DNA of 5,395 nt. It comes from Clostridia bacterium. Lineage in GTDB: Bacteria > Bacillota > Clostridia > Oscillospirales > CAG-272. The stretch spans positions 1 through 5,395 of the forward strand of contig JAFWWR010000221.1 of the NCBI GenBank assembly GCA_017518025.1, in the 5' to 3' direction. Numbering within the stretch: position 1 is the stretch's first letter; each line of letters starts with the position of its first letter. Under the pieces are notes generated by a model. It made no database searches and was not told where the DNA came from. It was given only the letters and a program-made list of their open reading frames with translations. Position numbers and translations under genes: made by a program. Shown here in pieces: positions 1 through 5,345 of the stretch.

Positions 1-16
1 TAATTACGCTGTGGCA

Positions 17-35
17 GAATGCCGTTGAGGCATTC
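17..35. other. 7-bp hairpin upstream of mreB
   Basis: GAATGCC at 17-23 pairs perfectly with GGCATTC at 29-35 around a 5-base loop. Four T residues follow at 40-43 after a 4-base gap, so it could be a weak rho-independent terminator for a plus-strand gene ending before the window. A competing small hairpin (GGCA at 13-16 with TGCC at 20-23) uses the same bases. The T-run is short and offset, so a structural or regulatory role is equally possible. Confidence 0.3.
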
Positions 36-53
36 GCCGTTTTAGACAGTAAC

Positions 54-59
54 TATAAT
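54..59 (+). promoter_or_regulatory. Possible -10 box for the mreB unit
   Basis: A perfect TATAAT lies 44 bases before the mreB start codon, a sensible place for a promoter. No convincing -35 hexamer sits 16-18 bases upstream (the interval at 30-37 reads GCATTCGC), and there is no TG extension before the box. The nearest TTGA-like hexamer, at 25-30, is 23 bases away, which is too far. It is offered only as the best candidate in the leader; the true promoter may lie outside the window. Confidence 0.3.
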
Positions 60-103
60 TGTAAGTTGTCGATTTTGATCGTGAGATAGATGAGGTATTC
101 ACT

Positions 104-1132
104 ATGATGGGAAGAGACATCGGTATCGACCTGGGCACCGCCACGGTGTTGGTCTACGTCAAGGGGCGCGGCATCGTCCTCAAGGAGCCGTCCGTGGTCG
201 CCATTGACAAGAACACCGATAAAATACTGAAGGTCGGACGCGAGGCCCAGCAGATGCTCGGCAGGACGCCCGGCAACATCACGGCGATCCGTCCTCTCCG
301 GGACGGCGTCATCAGCCAGTACGAGATCACCCTCCGCATGATCCAGTACTTCATAAAGCGCGCCTGCGGCAATTCCGTATTCTTCAAGCCGCGGGTCATC
401 ATCTGCGTCCCCAGCGGGATCACAGAGGTGGAGGAGCGCGCCGTGGTGGACGCCGCCACCCAGGCGGGGGCGAAAAAGACGTACCTGATCGAGGAACCGG
501 TCGCCGCCGCCATCGGCGCGGGGATCGACATTTCCCTGCCCAACGGCCACATGGTCGTCGATATCGGCGGCGGGACCACCGACATCGCCGTCACCTCTCT
601 CGGCGGCGTGGTAGTGTCCGAGTCCATCAAGGTCGCCGGAGACAAGTTCGACGAGGCGATCATCAGATACGTGAGAAGGAAACACAACGTGCTCATCGGC
701 GAGAGGACCGCCGAGGAGATCAAGATACGCGTGGGCTCCGCGTGGCCCCACGACGAGCCGAAATTCATCGACGTGAAGGGGCGCTGCCTCATCCAGGGAC
801 TGCCCCGGGTGGTGCGGATCTCGTCAAACGAGATACCGGACGCGCTGGAGGAGCCCATCACCGCCATAGTAGAAGCGGTCTGCTCAGTCATCGAACGCAC
901 GCCGCCGGAACTTATCGGCGACATCCTCTACAACGGCATCGTCATGACGGGAGGCGGAAGTCTGCTGTCGGGGCTCGACAAGTTGCTCGCCACAGTCACC
1001 GGGATCAAGACCATGGTCGCCGACAAGGCGGTCTCATGCGTGGCGGTGGGCACCGGACTGTCGCTGGATCACATCTCCGTGATCCCCGAGGGCGCCATCA
1101 ACCTGTCCCGTCAGAGACTTTCGAGATACTGA
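104..1132 (+). CDS. mreB: Rod shape-determining protein MreB (actin-like ATPase)
   Basis: This is a 342-residue bacterial actin that forms short membrane-associated filaments and directs the peptidoglycan elongation machinery. It is full length for the family (about 330-345). The actin/Hsp70 nucleotide-binding motifs are all visible: phosphate-1 loop IDLGTA at residues 8-13, the EEP motif around 130-132 carrying the expected catalytic glutamate, phosphate-2 loop DIGGGTTD at 153-160, and adenosine motif GGGSLLSG at 283-290. The segments EPSVVAI, GRTPGN, CVPSGIT and IGERTAEEIK are strongly MreB/Mbl-like. GAGGT at 92-96 lies 7 bases before ATG 104; ATG 107 is an alternative start. mreC and mreD do not follow, so this may be a solo or second MreB/Mbl-type copy rather than the one in the classical mreBCD operon. 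The downstream hydrolase starts 14 bases after the stop, suggesting cotranscription. Family assignment is very secure; paralogue identity (MreB versus Mbl) is not. Confidence 0.96.
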   Translation: MMGRDIGIDLGTATVLVYVKGRGIVLKEPSVVAIDKNTDKILKVGREAQQMLGRTPGNITAIRPLRDGVISQYEITLRMIQYFIKRACGNSVFFKPRVIICVPSGITEVEERAVVDAATQAGAKKTYLIEEPVAAAIGAGIDISLPNGHMVVDIGGGTTDIAVTSLGGVVVSESIKVAGDKFDEAIIRYVRRKHNVLIGERTAEEIKIRVGSAWPHDEPKFIDVKGRCLIQGLPRVVRISSNEIPDALEEPITAIVEAVCSVIERTPPELIGDILYNGIVMTGGGSLLSGLDKLLATVTGIKTMVADKAVSCVAVGTGLSLDHISVIPEGAINLSRQRLSRY

Positions 1133-1134
1133 TC

Positions 1135-1139
1135 GGAGG
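1135..1139 (+). promoter_or_regulatory. Shine-Dalgarno site fixing the hydrolase start
   Basis: GGAGG begins 3 bases after the mreB stop codon and sits 7 bases before ATG 1147. This supports that start over the much longer open frame, which runs back into mreB as far as 742 only because the DNA is GC-rich. A second weaker GAGG at 1143-1146 could serve ATG 1156. Confidence 0.8.
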
Positions 1140-1146
1140 CGCGAGG

Positions 1147-2139
1147 ATGATAAGGATGAAAGAATACGAGATCACCCCGGGAAACATCCCGGAACACTTC
1201 ACGGTCCACGGGACGGACAAATATTTCTGCCGGATGCCGGAGGAGATCGCAAAGACGGTCAGCTCCGAGGTCCTGCGGCAGAGCAAACTCCCCGCCGGAG
1301 GGCGGATCAGATTCAGGACGGACTCCCCGCAGATCTACGTCAGGGTCGAGTTCGCAAACCGGGAGCTGAACAACGGGTTTGAGATCACGTCGGGCGGCCG
1401 CAGATCCGGTCACTGCCCGCCGGATGAGAATGCAGATTTCCTCGAGGGGACGTTCTACAGCGAAATGTGCGGCGAGGGAAAAAGATCCTGCGATATCACG
1501 GTCTTCCTGCCGAGAACGGTACAGCTGAAAAGGGCGGTCATCGGGATCGAGGACGGCCGGAAGCTGGAGGACGCGGAGCCGTATAAGATCACCGCGCCGA
1601 TCGTGTTCTACGGATCGTCCATCACCATGGGAGCGTGCGTCGGCCTTCCGGCGCGCACCTACACAGCGCTGGTTTCCGAGGCGCTGGGAGCGGATCACCT
1701 GAATCTCGGCTTCGGCGGCGCCGCCAAGGGCGAACCGGAGATGGCGCGATACATCGCCACGCTCAAAATGTCGGCGTTCGTCATGGACTACGACCACAAC
1801 GCGGACACGGCGGAGTACCTGAGGGAGACGCATAAGCCGTTTTTCGACACGGTGAGGCGGGCGCAGCCGGATCTCCCGATACTGCTCATGTCGAGACCGA
1901 ACACGGACTCGGATTTCGAGGGGAGCTGCGCCGCGCGGCGCGTGATACTCGACACGTTCCACGCCGCGCTTGACGCGGGCGACAAACACGTCGACTTCGT
2001 GGACGGGTTCTACCTGTTCGGGAACTATTCGAGAGAGCTTTGTATCACTGAAGACGGGTGCCATCCGTCGGAACTCGGCGCGCAGCGCATGGCGGACACG
2101 GTCTACCCGCGGCTGAAGGCGCTTATGGAAAGAAAATAG
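1147..2139 (+). CDS. SGNH/GDSL-type hydrolase (probable carbohydrate or acyl esterase)
   Basis: A 330-residue protein of the SGNH hydrolase superfamily, close to the group with a GSSIT nucleophile block (Lipase_GDSL_3-like). All conserved blocks are present: GSSIT at residues 156-160 with nucleophile Ser158, NLGFGG at 186-191 with the oxyanion-hole glycine, DYDHNA at 214-219 with Asn218, and DGCH at 303-306 giving the Asp303/His306 pair. Residues about 1-150 form a separate N-terminal region, expected from relatives to be a beta-sandwich accessory domain. There is no signal peptide or membrane segment, so it is probably cytoplasmic. Family members commonly remove acetyl or other acyl groups from sugars; the substrate here is unknown. 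It follows mreB closely and ends 3 bases before a terminator hairpin, so the two genes look like one transcript. A role in wall-precursor or glycan deacylation would fit the neighbour but is only inference. Confidence 0.88.
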   Translation: MIRMKEYEITPGNIPEHFTVHGTDKYFCRMPEEIAKTVSSEVLRQSKLPAGGRIRFRTDSPQIYVRVEFANRELNNGFEITSGGRRSGHCPPDENADFLEGTFYSEMCGEGKRSCDITVFLPRTVQLKRAVIGIEDGRKLEDAEPYKITAPIVFYGSSITMGACVGLPARTYTALVSEALGADHLNLGFGGAAKGEPEMARYIATLKMSAFVMDYDHNADTAEYLRETHKPFFDTVRRAQPDLPILLMSRPNTDSDFEGSCAARRVILDTFHAALDAGDKHVDFVDGFYLFGNYSRELCITEDGCHPSELGAQRMADTVYPRLKALMERK

Positions 2140-2142
2140 ACG

Positions 2143-2173
2143 AAAAAAGAGCTTCGAGGTGAAGCTCTTTTTT
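2143..2173. terminator. Bidirectional rho-independent terminator
   Basis: A perfect 13-bp inverted repeat: six A then GAGCTTC at 2143-2155, a 5-base loop, and GAAGCTC then six T at 2161-2173. Because the stem is flanked by A on one side and T on the other, it works as a stem plus U-tract on either strand. It lies 3 bases after the plus-strand hydrolase stop and 16 bases after the minus-strand stop at 2190, so it should end both converging transcripts. Confidence 0.92.
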
Positions 2174-2189
2174 GACGTTTTCAGTTCTT

Positions 2190-2903
2190 TCAGTCAGAAG
2201 ATCGATCCAATATTTCCCCGGCATCGTAAAGGGTCCCGTTTATGCTGAAGGTCGTGCCGTCGCGCCAAAGTATTTCGGAGGGTTTGATCTTTCTGTCAAG
2301 TTTCAGATCTCCTGCCTTGTCCATCACAAGGATCCCGAGATCCGCCGTCTTTTTTACCGTACAATACTGTTTTGTTTTCCCGTCGGAATAGTATTCCTCC
2401 AGAATCACGGAATAACCGCCCGGAGAAGCGGCGATATCCTCCGACACCAGCACTCCCTTGATCGGCTCTGCAAGAAAATGAGACACGATATTATTCATCC
2501 TCGAGACCTCGAACACGACAAGCAGAGTCAGCGCCGCTGCCCAGAAACGCTTTGTACCGATCATGGCGACGGCAAAAATGAATATCATAAAAACCATACC
2601 GTAGTTCCCCGCTCCGAACATAAAACCGTAAACGAAAAGGAAAACGTATGACGGCAGAAACCACTTGTTTCGGCTGAAAAACGGAGTCATGACGACGGGA
2701 AAAGAAATACAGACAAACAACAGGGCTCCAAGCGGTCCTCTGGTGTGCCAAAGGGCGTTCCAACCCCGAATTTCGTATCCCTTGCTGCTCAAAATGTGAC
2801 ACGTCACCCCTGCGGATATGAGATAAACGGCCCACAACACGTGATAGAACGGAAGAAAGTATTTTTTGATCCGGGTTTTTATTTTCATTAGTTTTTCAGG
2901 CAT
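2190..2903 (-). CDS. Multi-pass membrane protein with C-terminal soluble domain, function unknown
   Basis: A 237-residue protein starting at ATG 2903 (MPEKLMK), preceded by GGTGAT at 2911-2916 with a 7-base spacer. The frame is open further back to a TTG at 2951, but that stretch is repeat and pseudogene sequence (see 2904-2990). After a basic N-terminus there are about five hydrophobic segments near residues 16-34, 57-76, 82-96, 99-116 and 120-134. A soluble tail follows from about 150 to 237. The tail, with SVILEEYYSDGKT and ILWRDGTTFSINGTLYD, resembles in spirit the C-terminal domain of DUF5412-type Firmicutes proteins (SP.G.Y ... W.D..TV.ING), a weak similarity seen by eye only. It is the last gene of the minus-strand operon; its stop lies 16 bases before the shared terminator. 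Its first seven residues differ from those of the lipoprotein at 4097 by one residue because both starts lie in a direct repeat. ATG 2888 is an alternative start. No function is claimed. Confidence 0.8.
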   Translation of the reverse strand: MPEKLMKIKTRIKKYFLPFYHVLWAVYLISAGVTCHILSSKGYEIRGWNALWHTRGPLGALLFVCISFPVVMTPFFSRNKWFLPSYVFLFVYGFMFGAGNYGMVFMIFIFAVAMIGTKRFWAAALTLLVVFEVSRMNNIVSHFLAEPIKGVLVSEDIAASPGGYSVILEEYYSDGKTKQYCTVKKTADLGILVMDKAGDLKLDRKIKPSEILWRDGTTFSINGTLYDAGEILDRSSD

Positions 2904-2938
2904 TTTTCGTATCACCAATTTTCCAAAAAAAGAAGTAG
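2882..2938 (-). repeat. Direct repeat copy A (gene junction repeat)
   Basis: This copy matches 4076-4133 in the same orientation at 51 of 58 aligned columns, with one single-base gap. It contains a decayed gene end, a GGTGAT ribosome-binding sequence and the first codons (MPEKLMK) of the downstream gene. Together with copy B it brackets the two lipoprotein genes. Confidence 0.85.
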
Positions 2939-2990
2939 CACTTTTTAACAAGAGGCAAACGAAAAACAGAAACTCAGTTTTTCCTCTTAT
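2904..2990 (-). pseudogene. Decayed 3' end of a second copy of the single-pass membrane gene
   Basis: Read on the minus strand just before ATG 2903, one frame gives VFRLPLVKKCYFFFWK. The intact gene at 4106-4603 ends VFRLDDNYFFYWEKW before its stop. The DNA match is strongest from 2938 to the start codon, where one base is missing relative to the intact copy (TGG-AAAA versus TGGGAAAA), so the original TGA is no longer in frame. An in-frame TGA lies just upstream of VSVFRL, and only this short tail remains recognisable. I infer the remnant of a duplicated gene end. The YFF.W part is well supported; the VFRL part needs a three-codon insertion and is less certain. Confidence 0.55.
2950..2988 (-). 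other. Imperfect hairpin in the 124-base intergenic gap
   Basis: AAGAG at 2950-2954 and GAAAAAC at 2961-2967 pair with GTTTTTC at 2977-2983 and CTCTT at 2984-2988, giving a 12-bp stem interrupted by a 6-base bulge around a 9-base loop. On the minus-strand transcript no U-tract follows directly, so it is a poor terminator. It could be a partial attenuator or an mRNA processing or stability element between the second lipoprotein gene and the last gene. It overlaps the pseudogene remnant. Confidence 0.35.
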
Positions 2991-3027
2991 CTTTTACTTT
3001 CAACATTGAAAAACTCTGCAAGCCCTT

Positions 3028-3543
3028 TTATTCCGGAATAAATGAGTTTGCCAAATTCTTAACATAATCAAGGTCGGCATCATCCCTCCATATCACAATA
3101 TAAACGTAATCCCATTTCCCTCCAAGGTAAAGAAATGGTTTGTGCTCGATTTTTCCATCTACGCTGATCTCGAATTCTCCAAATCCTGCGCCCGTCTCGC
3201 TTTTACCTGCGTTTGTTATACCAACAATACTATATTCTTTTTCATGATCCGTCAAAGGAACAAAACTTCCGACTTTGAATGTGTCATTGGAGTCCGGAGA
3301 CGGTATTTTTGCAGCGTCGGGTGGGGATAATTCAAAACCAATAAGATTCCCTTCGTTATCAATGATGCATACTTCTTTAATGTAATCTTTGATTTGCCAA
3401 GCTTCTCTTGTTTGTATTTTTCCAATTCCTTCATATTCAACCCAAAAAGAACCCCTTTGTCTTCCGATTTTACACGATAATAGACTGAATATACAAACAA
3501 CTATTAGACAAATCGAAATGCTTATAATTTTTGCTTTTTTCAC
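3028..3543 (-). CDS. Putative secreted lipoprotein B, function unknown
   Basis: A 171-residue protein with a typical lipoprotein signal: basic MKKAK, a hydrophobic stretch at about 6-22, and the lipobox LLSC with Cys24 as the predicted lipidated residue. It should be anchored on the outer face of the cytoplasmic membrane. It is a paralogue of the upstream lipoprotein: EGIGKIQTREAW at 38-49 aligns without gaps to EGIGYIAVPPDW, GEFEISVDGK to GVFLVKSRDGK, and both end with a helix carrying (N/E)SF before the C-terminus. The start is GTG 3543, which overlaps the preceding TGA in the sequence GTGA, so translation is probably coupled. AAAGGA lies 10 bases before it. The gene is strongly AT-rich compared with mreB and the first genes of the operon. 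The function is not recognised; a small beta-sheet PsbP/Mog1-like fold is conceivable but unproven. Confidence 0.82.
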   Translation of the reverse strand: MKKAKIISISICLIVVCIFSLLSCKIGRQRGSFWVEYEGIGKIQTREAWQIKDYIKEVCIIDNEGNLIGFELSPPDAAKIPSPDSNDTFKVGSFVPLTDHEKEYSIVGITNAGKSETGAGFGEFEISVDGKIEHKPFLYLGGKWDYVYIVIWRDDADLDYVKNLANSFIPE

Positions 3544-4097
3544 CTGTTATCTATCCTTTCGAAAGATTCCGCCATTTTTGTTATAACGGTGTCCGGGATG
3601 TGTTTCTCACAGAAAAGAAAAGTAACATTTTGTTCGTCATTCTCGTCCTCATCTGACAATTCAAGAAACGGGATTTCAGTTTTTCCATCCCTGGATTTGA
3701 CCAAGAAAACGCCATAATATGCTCCGTTTGAAGAAGAGGACATTTCTTTTTTTACCACATCCAGAATAGTATAATCACCGAATTCCGAATCCGTTCCCTT
3801 AAAAACGTAATCATATGGACTTTCGTCTTTTTTTGTGGTCTCATCAATCGAAAATGCGATCAGTTCCATTTTTTCATCGTTTATGCGATAGGAATTACCA
3901 TTTTTAGTAATTATCCAATCAGGCGGGACGGCTATATATCCGATCCCTTCAAACAAAAAGGTGTTTTTATCCTCTTTTCTGCACCCATTAAACGAGCAAA
4001 AGGCTGTTAACAGACATATAATTGCGGCAATTCTCAAAACAATCTTGTTCACAATACAAAGACTTCTTCCGGTTTTTTTCATTAGTTTTTCAGACAT
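3540..4097 (-). CDS. Putative secreted lipoprotein A, paralogue of the next gene
   Basis: A 185-residue protein if started at ATG 4097, which has GGTGAT at 4105-4110 with a 7-base spacer. A GTG at 4112, overlapping the upstream stop, would add five residues, and ATG 4082 would remove five. The N-terminus is basic (MSEKLMKKTGR), with a hydrophobic core at about 19-35 and a weak lipobox FNGC, Cys39 being the likely lipidated residue. The mature part begins with an acidic or basic linker, then EGIGYIAVPPDW at 50-61, a pattern seen in small extracellular proteins that bring PsbP/Mog1-like domains to the surface. It ends with a conserved helix, VITKMAESFERI. It is clearly related to the downstream lipoprotein, so this looks like a tandem gene duplication with considerable divergence. 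It sits 8 bases after the upstream stop and overlaps the next gene by 4 bases. No function is known to me. Confidence 0.82.
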   Translation of the reverse strand: MSEKLMKKTGRSLCIVNKIVLRIAAIICLLTAFCSFNGCRKEDKNTFLFEGIGYIAVPPDWIITKNGNSYRINDEKMELIAFSIDETTKKDESPYDYVFKGTDSEFGDYTILDVVKKEMSSSSNGAYYGVFLVKSRDGKTEIPFLELSDEDENDEQNVTFLFCEKHIPDTVITKMAESFERIDNR

Positions 4098-4133
4098 TTT
4101 TCCTATCACCACTTTTCCCAGTAAAAGAAATAG
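4076..4133 (-). repeat. Direct repeat copy B (gene junction repeat)
   Basis: The second copy of the junction repeat, 51 of 58 columns identical to 2882-2938. Here the gene end is intact (YFFYWEKW then TGA), followed by GGTGATAGG and the first codons (MSEKLMK) of lipoprotein A. The offset between copies is about 1194 bases, so recombination would remove both lipoprotein genes and bring the last gene directly behind the single-pass gene. Confidence 0.85.
4105..4110 (-). promoter_or_regulatory. Unusual GGTGAT ribosome-binding sequence overlapping a stop codon
   Basis: GGTGAT is complementary to the part of the 16S 3' end just inside the usual anti-Shine-Dalgarno core. It lies 7 bases before ATG 4097 and includes the TGA stop of the upstream gene. 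The same hexamer with the same 7-base spacing precedes ATG 2903 (at 2911-2916). The conservation may simply reflect the repeat, but it supports these two starts and implies coupled translation. Confidence 0.5.
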
Positions 4134-4603
4134 TTGTCGTCGAGGCGGAAGACGTAATAGTAATTATCATCGCCGTCATCCCCACTCTTGCAGATGTAAC
4201 CGCCGTCTTCCGTCTTTTCATACGAAAGCGGTACTATATTGATCTCATCCCGGGCCCAAACTATACCATAAGTCGCGCCCTCGGTGACGTTTCCGAACCC
4301 ACCGACTTCGATCTTTACGGTCCTGCCGTCCTCCCTGATTCCTCTGATTTCATCCAGTTTTTCCACATCCGAATAATCGCCGTTTTCCGCCGCCAGGCGG
4401 AAAAGATCGCGGTTTGCCGTGTAGATCTTCTCGCATTTTTTGAGGGCTTGTGAGCGGCTCGGAGGGCGATGACTGAAAAACCATACTCCGACGACAGTCG
4501 CCGGAATAACAAAGCACCCAACCAAGATCACGATCAAAGAAATCAGGAGATCTTTCTTGCCCGACATGAGTTTTTTATCCCGGGCTTCCGTTGCTTCCGC
4601 CAT
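4106..4603 (-). CDS. Single-pass membrane protein with acidic aromatic tail, function unknown
   Basis: A 165-residue protein starting at ATG 4603 (MAEATEA). GTG 4612 and ATG 4609 are also in frame, but GGGGAG at 4612-4617 lies 8 bases from ATG 4603 and too close to the others. A short charged cytoplasmic N-terminus (about 1-18) leads to one strong transmembrane helix at about 19-43. A predicted extracytoplasmic domain follows: an Arg/Lys-rich helix at about 47-73, then probable beta-strands with repeated GG turns. The C-terminus is rich in Asp and aromatic residues (DDNYYYVFRL, then NYFFYWEKW). It lacks a lipobox; the Cys in the membrane segment is not in a suitable context. It starts 5 bases after the regulator stop, so it is cotranscribed with the DUF2975/HTH pair. 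A decayed copy of its C-terminus lies at 2904-2990. I do not recognise a named family. Confidence 0.8.
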   Translation of the reverse strand: MAEATEARDKKLMSGKKDLLISLIVILVGCFVIPATVVGVWFFSHRPPSRSQALKKCEKIYTANRDLFRLAAENGDYSDVEKLDEIRGIREDGRTVKIEVGGFGNVTEGATYGIVWARDEINIVPLSYEKTEDGGYICKSGDDGDDNYYYVFRLDDNYFFYWEKW

Positions 4604-4608
4604 TTTCA

Positions 4609-4815
4609 TCACTCCCCGTCGACGTATTCCAGAATATCTCCCGGCTGACAGCAGAGTTCACGGCAGATGGCGTCGAGAGTCGAAAAGCGTACCGCTCTCG
4701 CCTTGCCCGTTTTGAGTATCGACAGATTTGCCTGGGTTATCCCCACCCGTGCTGCGAGCTCCCCGGAGGACATCTTCGCTTTTGCAAGGGCAACGTCAAG
4801 ATTTATCTTTATCAT
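4609..4815 (-). CDS. Small Cro/C1-type HTH regulator (YozG-like)
   Basis: A 68-residue XRE-family DNA-binding protein consisting of little more than the helix-turn-helix domain. The HTH is visible at residues 16-37: SSGELAARVG as the second helix and TQANLSILKTG as the recognition helix, followed by the family-typical STLDAICRELCCQPGDILEY. The length and the ending match the YozG/HTH_26 type. These regulators are very commonly encoded right after a DUF2975 membrane protein, as here, with a 10-base gap. ATG 4815 has GAGG 8 bases upstream. Family knowledge suggests an autoregulated membrane-protein/regulator pair; the operator is not known, though an imperfect palindrome lies at 5324-5342 near the likely transcription start. 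It overlaps the ribosome-binding site of the next gene, so all three are one unit. Confidence 0.93.
   Translation of the reverse strand: MIKINLDVALAKAKMSSGELAARVGITQANLSILKTGKARAVRFSTLDAICRELCCQPGDILEYVDGE
4612..4617 (-). promoter_or_regulatory. Shine-Dalgarno site choosing ATG 4603
   Basis: GGGGAG on the minus strand, inside the last codons of the regulator gene, is 8 bases from ATG 4603 and only 2 bases from ATG 4609. This favours the 165-residue form of the single-pass membrane protein. Confidence 0.7.
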
Positions 4816-4825
4816 CGTCTCTCCC

Positions 4826-5290
4826 TCATATCGTCAGGTCGTTTTCTTCGCGGAGCGCAGTAGCCGCGCTCATAACGTTCGCCATGACGACCAGCATTAT
4901 CCCGACGATCAGCAAAACTCCGGAGATGAGCATGATCGGCAGATATCTGAAACCGATCGCAGCGCTTGTTATAAAGACGCCGAAACAACAGAACGCAACA
5001 GCGAACAGATACGCGGCGTTCCGCCTGATAAATACTCTTCCGCGAAAAATGTTGAACATCAATCGGACGAGCGAAAAGAGTGTCACCGCGGCGAACGGCA
5101 GGCATGCATAAAACGTAATAAGAACAGTCCTCGTCACATTCTCCACCTTCTCTGTCACGGTACTCTCTCCGAGATAATCCATATAGAACTGCTTGAATCC
5201 GAGAGGTAATATTACCGTGAGGGCGATGAAAGCCGCGCACAGAATAAAACAAAGTGCGAGAGATATCGCCGCCGTTCTTTTGTATGACAT
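4826..5290 (-). CDS. DUF2975 family four-helix membrane protein
   Basis: A 154-residue integral membrane protein with four hydrophobic helices at about residues 7-30, 55-77, 93-113 and 117-138. Two hallmarks of DUF2975 are visible: the cytoplasmic loop LFNIFRGRVFIRRNAAYL-type pattern (residues about 78-95; here LMFNIFRGRVFIRRN) and the C-terminal LREENDLTI ending at the last residue. Proteins of this family have no established biochemical activity. They are usually paired with a YozG-like HTH regulator, as here. I start the gene at ATG 5290 because GGAGG at 5298-5302 lies 7 bases before it; an open frame extends back to GTG 5326 but would run through the leader and the likely operator. It is the first gene after a near-consensus promoter, with a leader of about 50 bases. 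Confidence 0.9.
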   Translation of the reverse strand: MSYKRTAAISLALCFILCAAFIALTVILPLGFKQFYMDYLGESTVTEKVENVTRTVLITFYACLPFAAVTLFSLVRLMFNIFRGRVFIRRNAAYLFAVAFCCFGVFITSAAIGFRYLPIMLISGVLLIVGIMLVVMANVMSAATALREENDLTI

Positions 5291-5297
5291 TATTTGT

Positions 5298-5302
5298 CCT
5301 CC
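5298..5302 (-). promoter_or_regulatory. Shine-Dalgarno site of the DUF2975 gene
   Basis: A consensus GGAGG on the minus strand, 7 bases from ATG 5290. It decides that start against the in-frame GTG at 5326. Confidence 0.85.
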
Positions 5303-5323
5303 GTTTTGTATTTTTCTAAGGGA

Positions 5324-5342
5324 CACGATCAGGCCCGATGTG
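5324..5342. promoter_or_regulatory. Imperfect palindrome near the transcription start, possible operator
   Basis: CAC-G-ATC at 5324-5330 mirrors GATGTG at 5337-5342 around AGGCCC, giving a 6-bp inverted repeat with one extra G. It overlaps the expected start of transcription (about 5339), a typical place for an XRE repressor to bind. It could equally be chance or a small leader hairpin. Confidence 0.3.
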
Positions 5343-5345
5343 ATT

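Noticed and set aside
53..924. Two long minus-strand open frames opposite mreB
   Set aside because: Shadows of a highly conserved MreB coding sequence; compositions are biased and no domain is recognisable.
742..1146. Open extension of the hydrolase frame back into mreB
   Set aside because: It lies in another frame of a clear mreB gene, gives low-complexity Arg/His-rich sequence, and the Shine-Dalgarno site at 1135-1139 marks ATG 1147.
1111..2064. Long minus-strand open frame (317 residues) opposite the hydrolase
   Set aside because: Arg/Asp/Val-rich shadow of a GC-rich gene whose plus-strand product has all SGNH motifs; no ribosome-binding site or family match.
2904..2951. N-terminal extension of the last membrane protein to TTG 2951
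   Set aside because: The segment is repeat and pseudogene sequence, the start codon is rare, and ATG 2903 has a spaced GGTGAT site.
2904..3027. Possible internal promoter before the last minus-strand gene
   Set aside because: TTGCAG and TTGAAA hexamers occur in the AT-rich gap, but none has a good -10 box at 16-18 bases.
2882..4133. Insertion sequence or CRISPR explanation for the repeats
   Set aside because: There are only two copies, direct and 1.19 kb apart, with no transposase, terminal inverted repeats or regular spacers.
4667..5252. Open frames on both strands overlapping the DUF2975 and HTH genes
   Set aside because: They conflict with well-supported genes in another frame and lack start signals.
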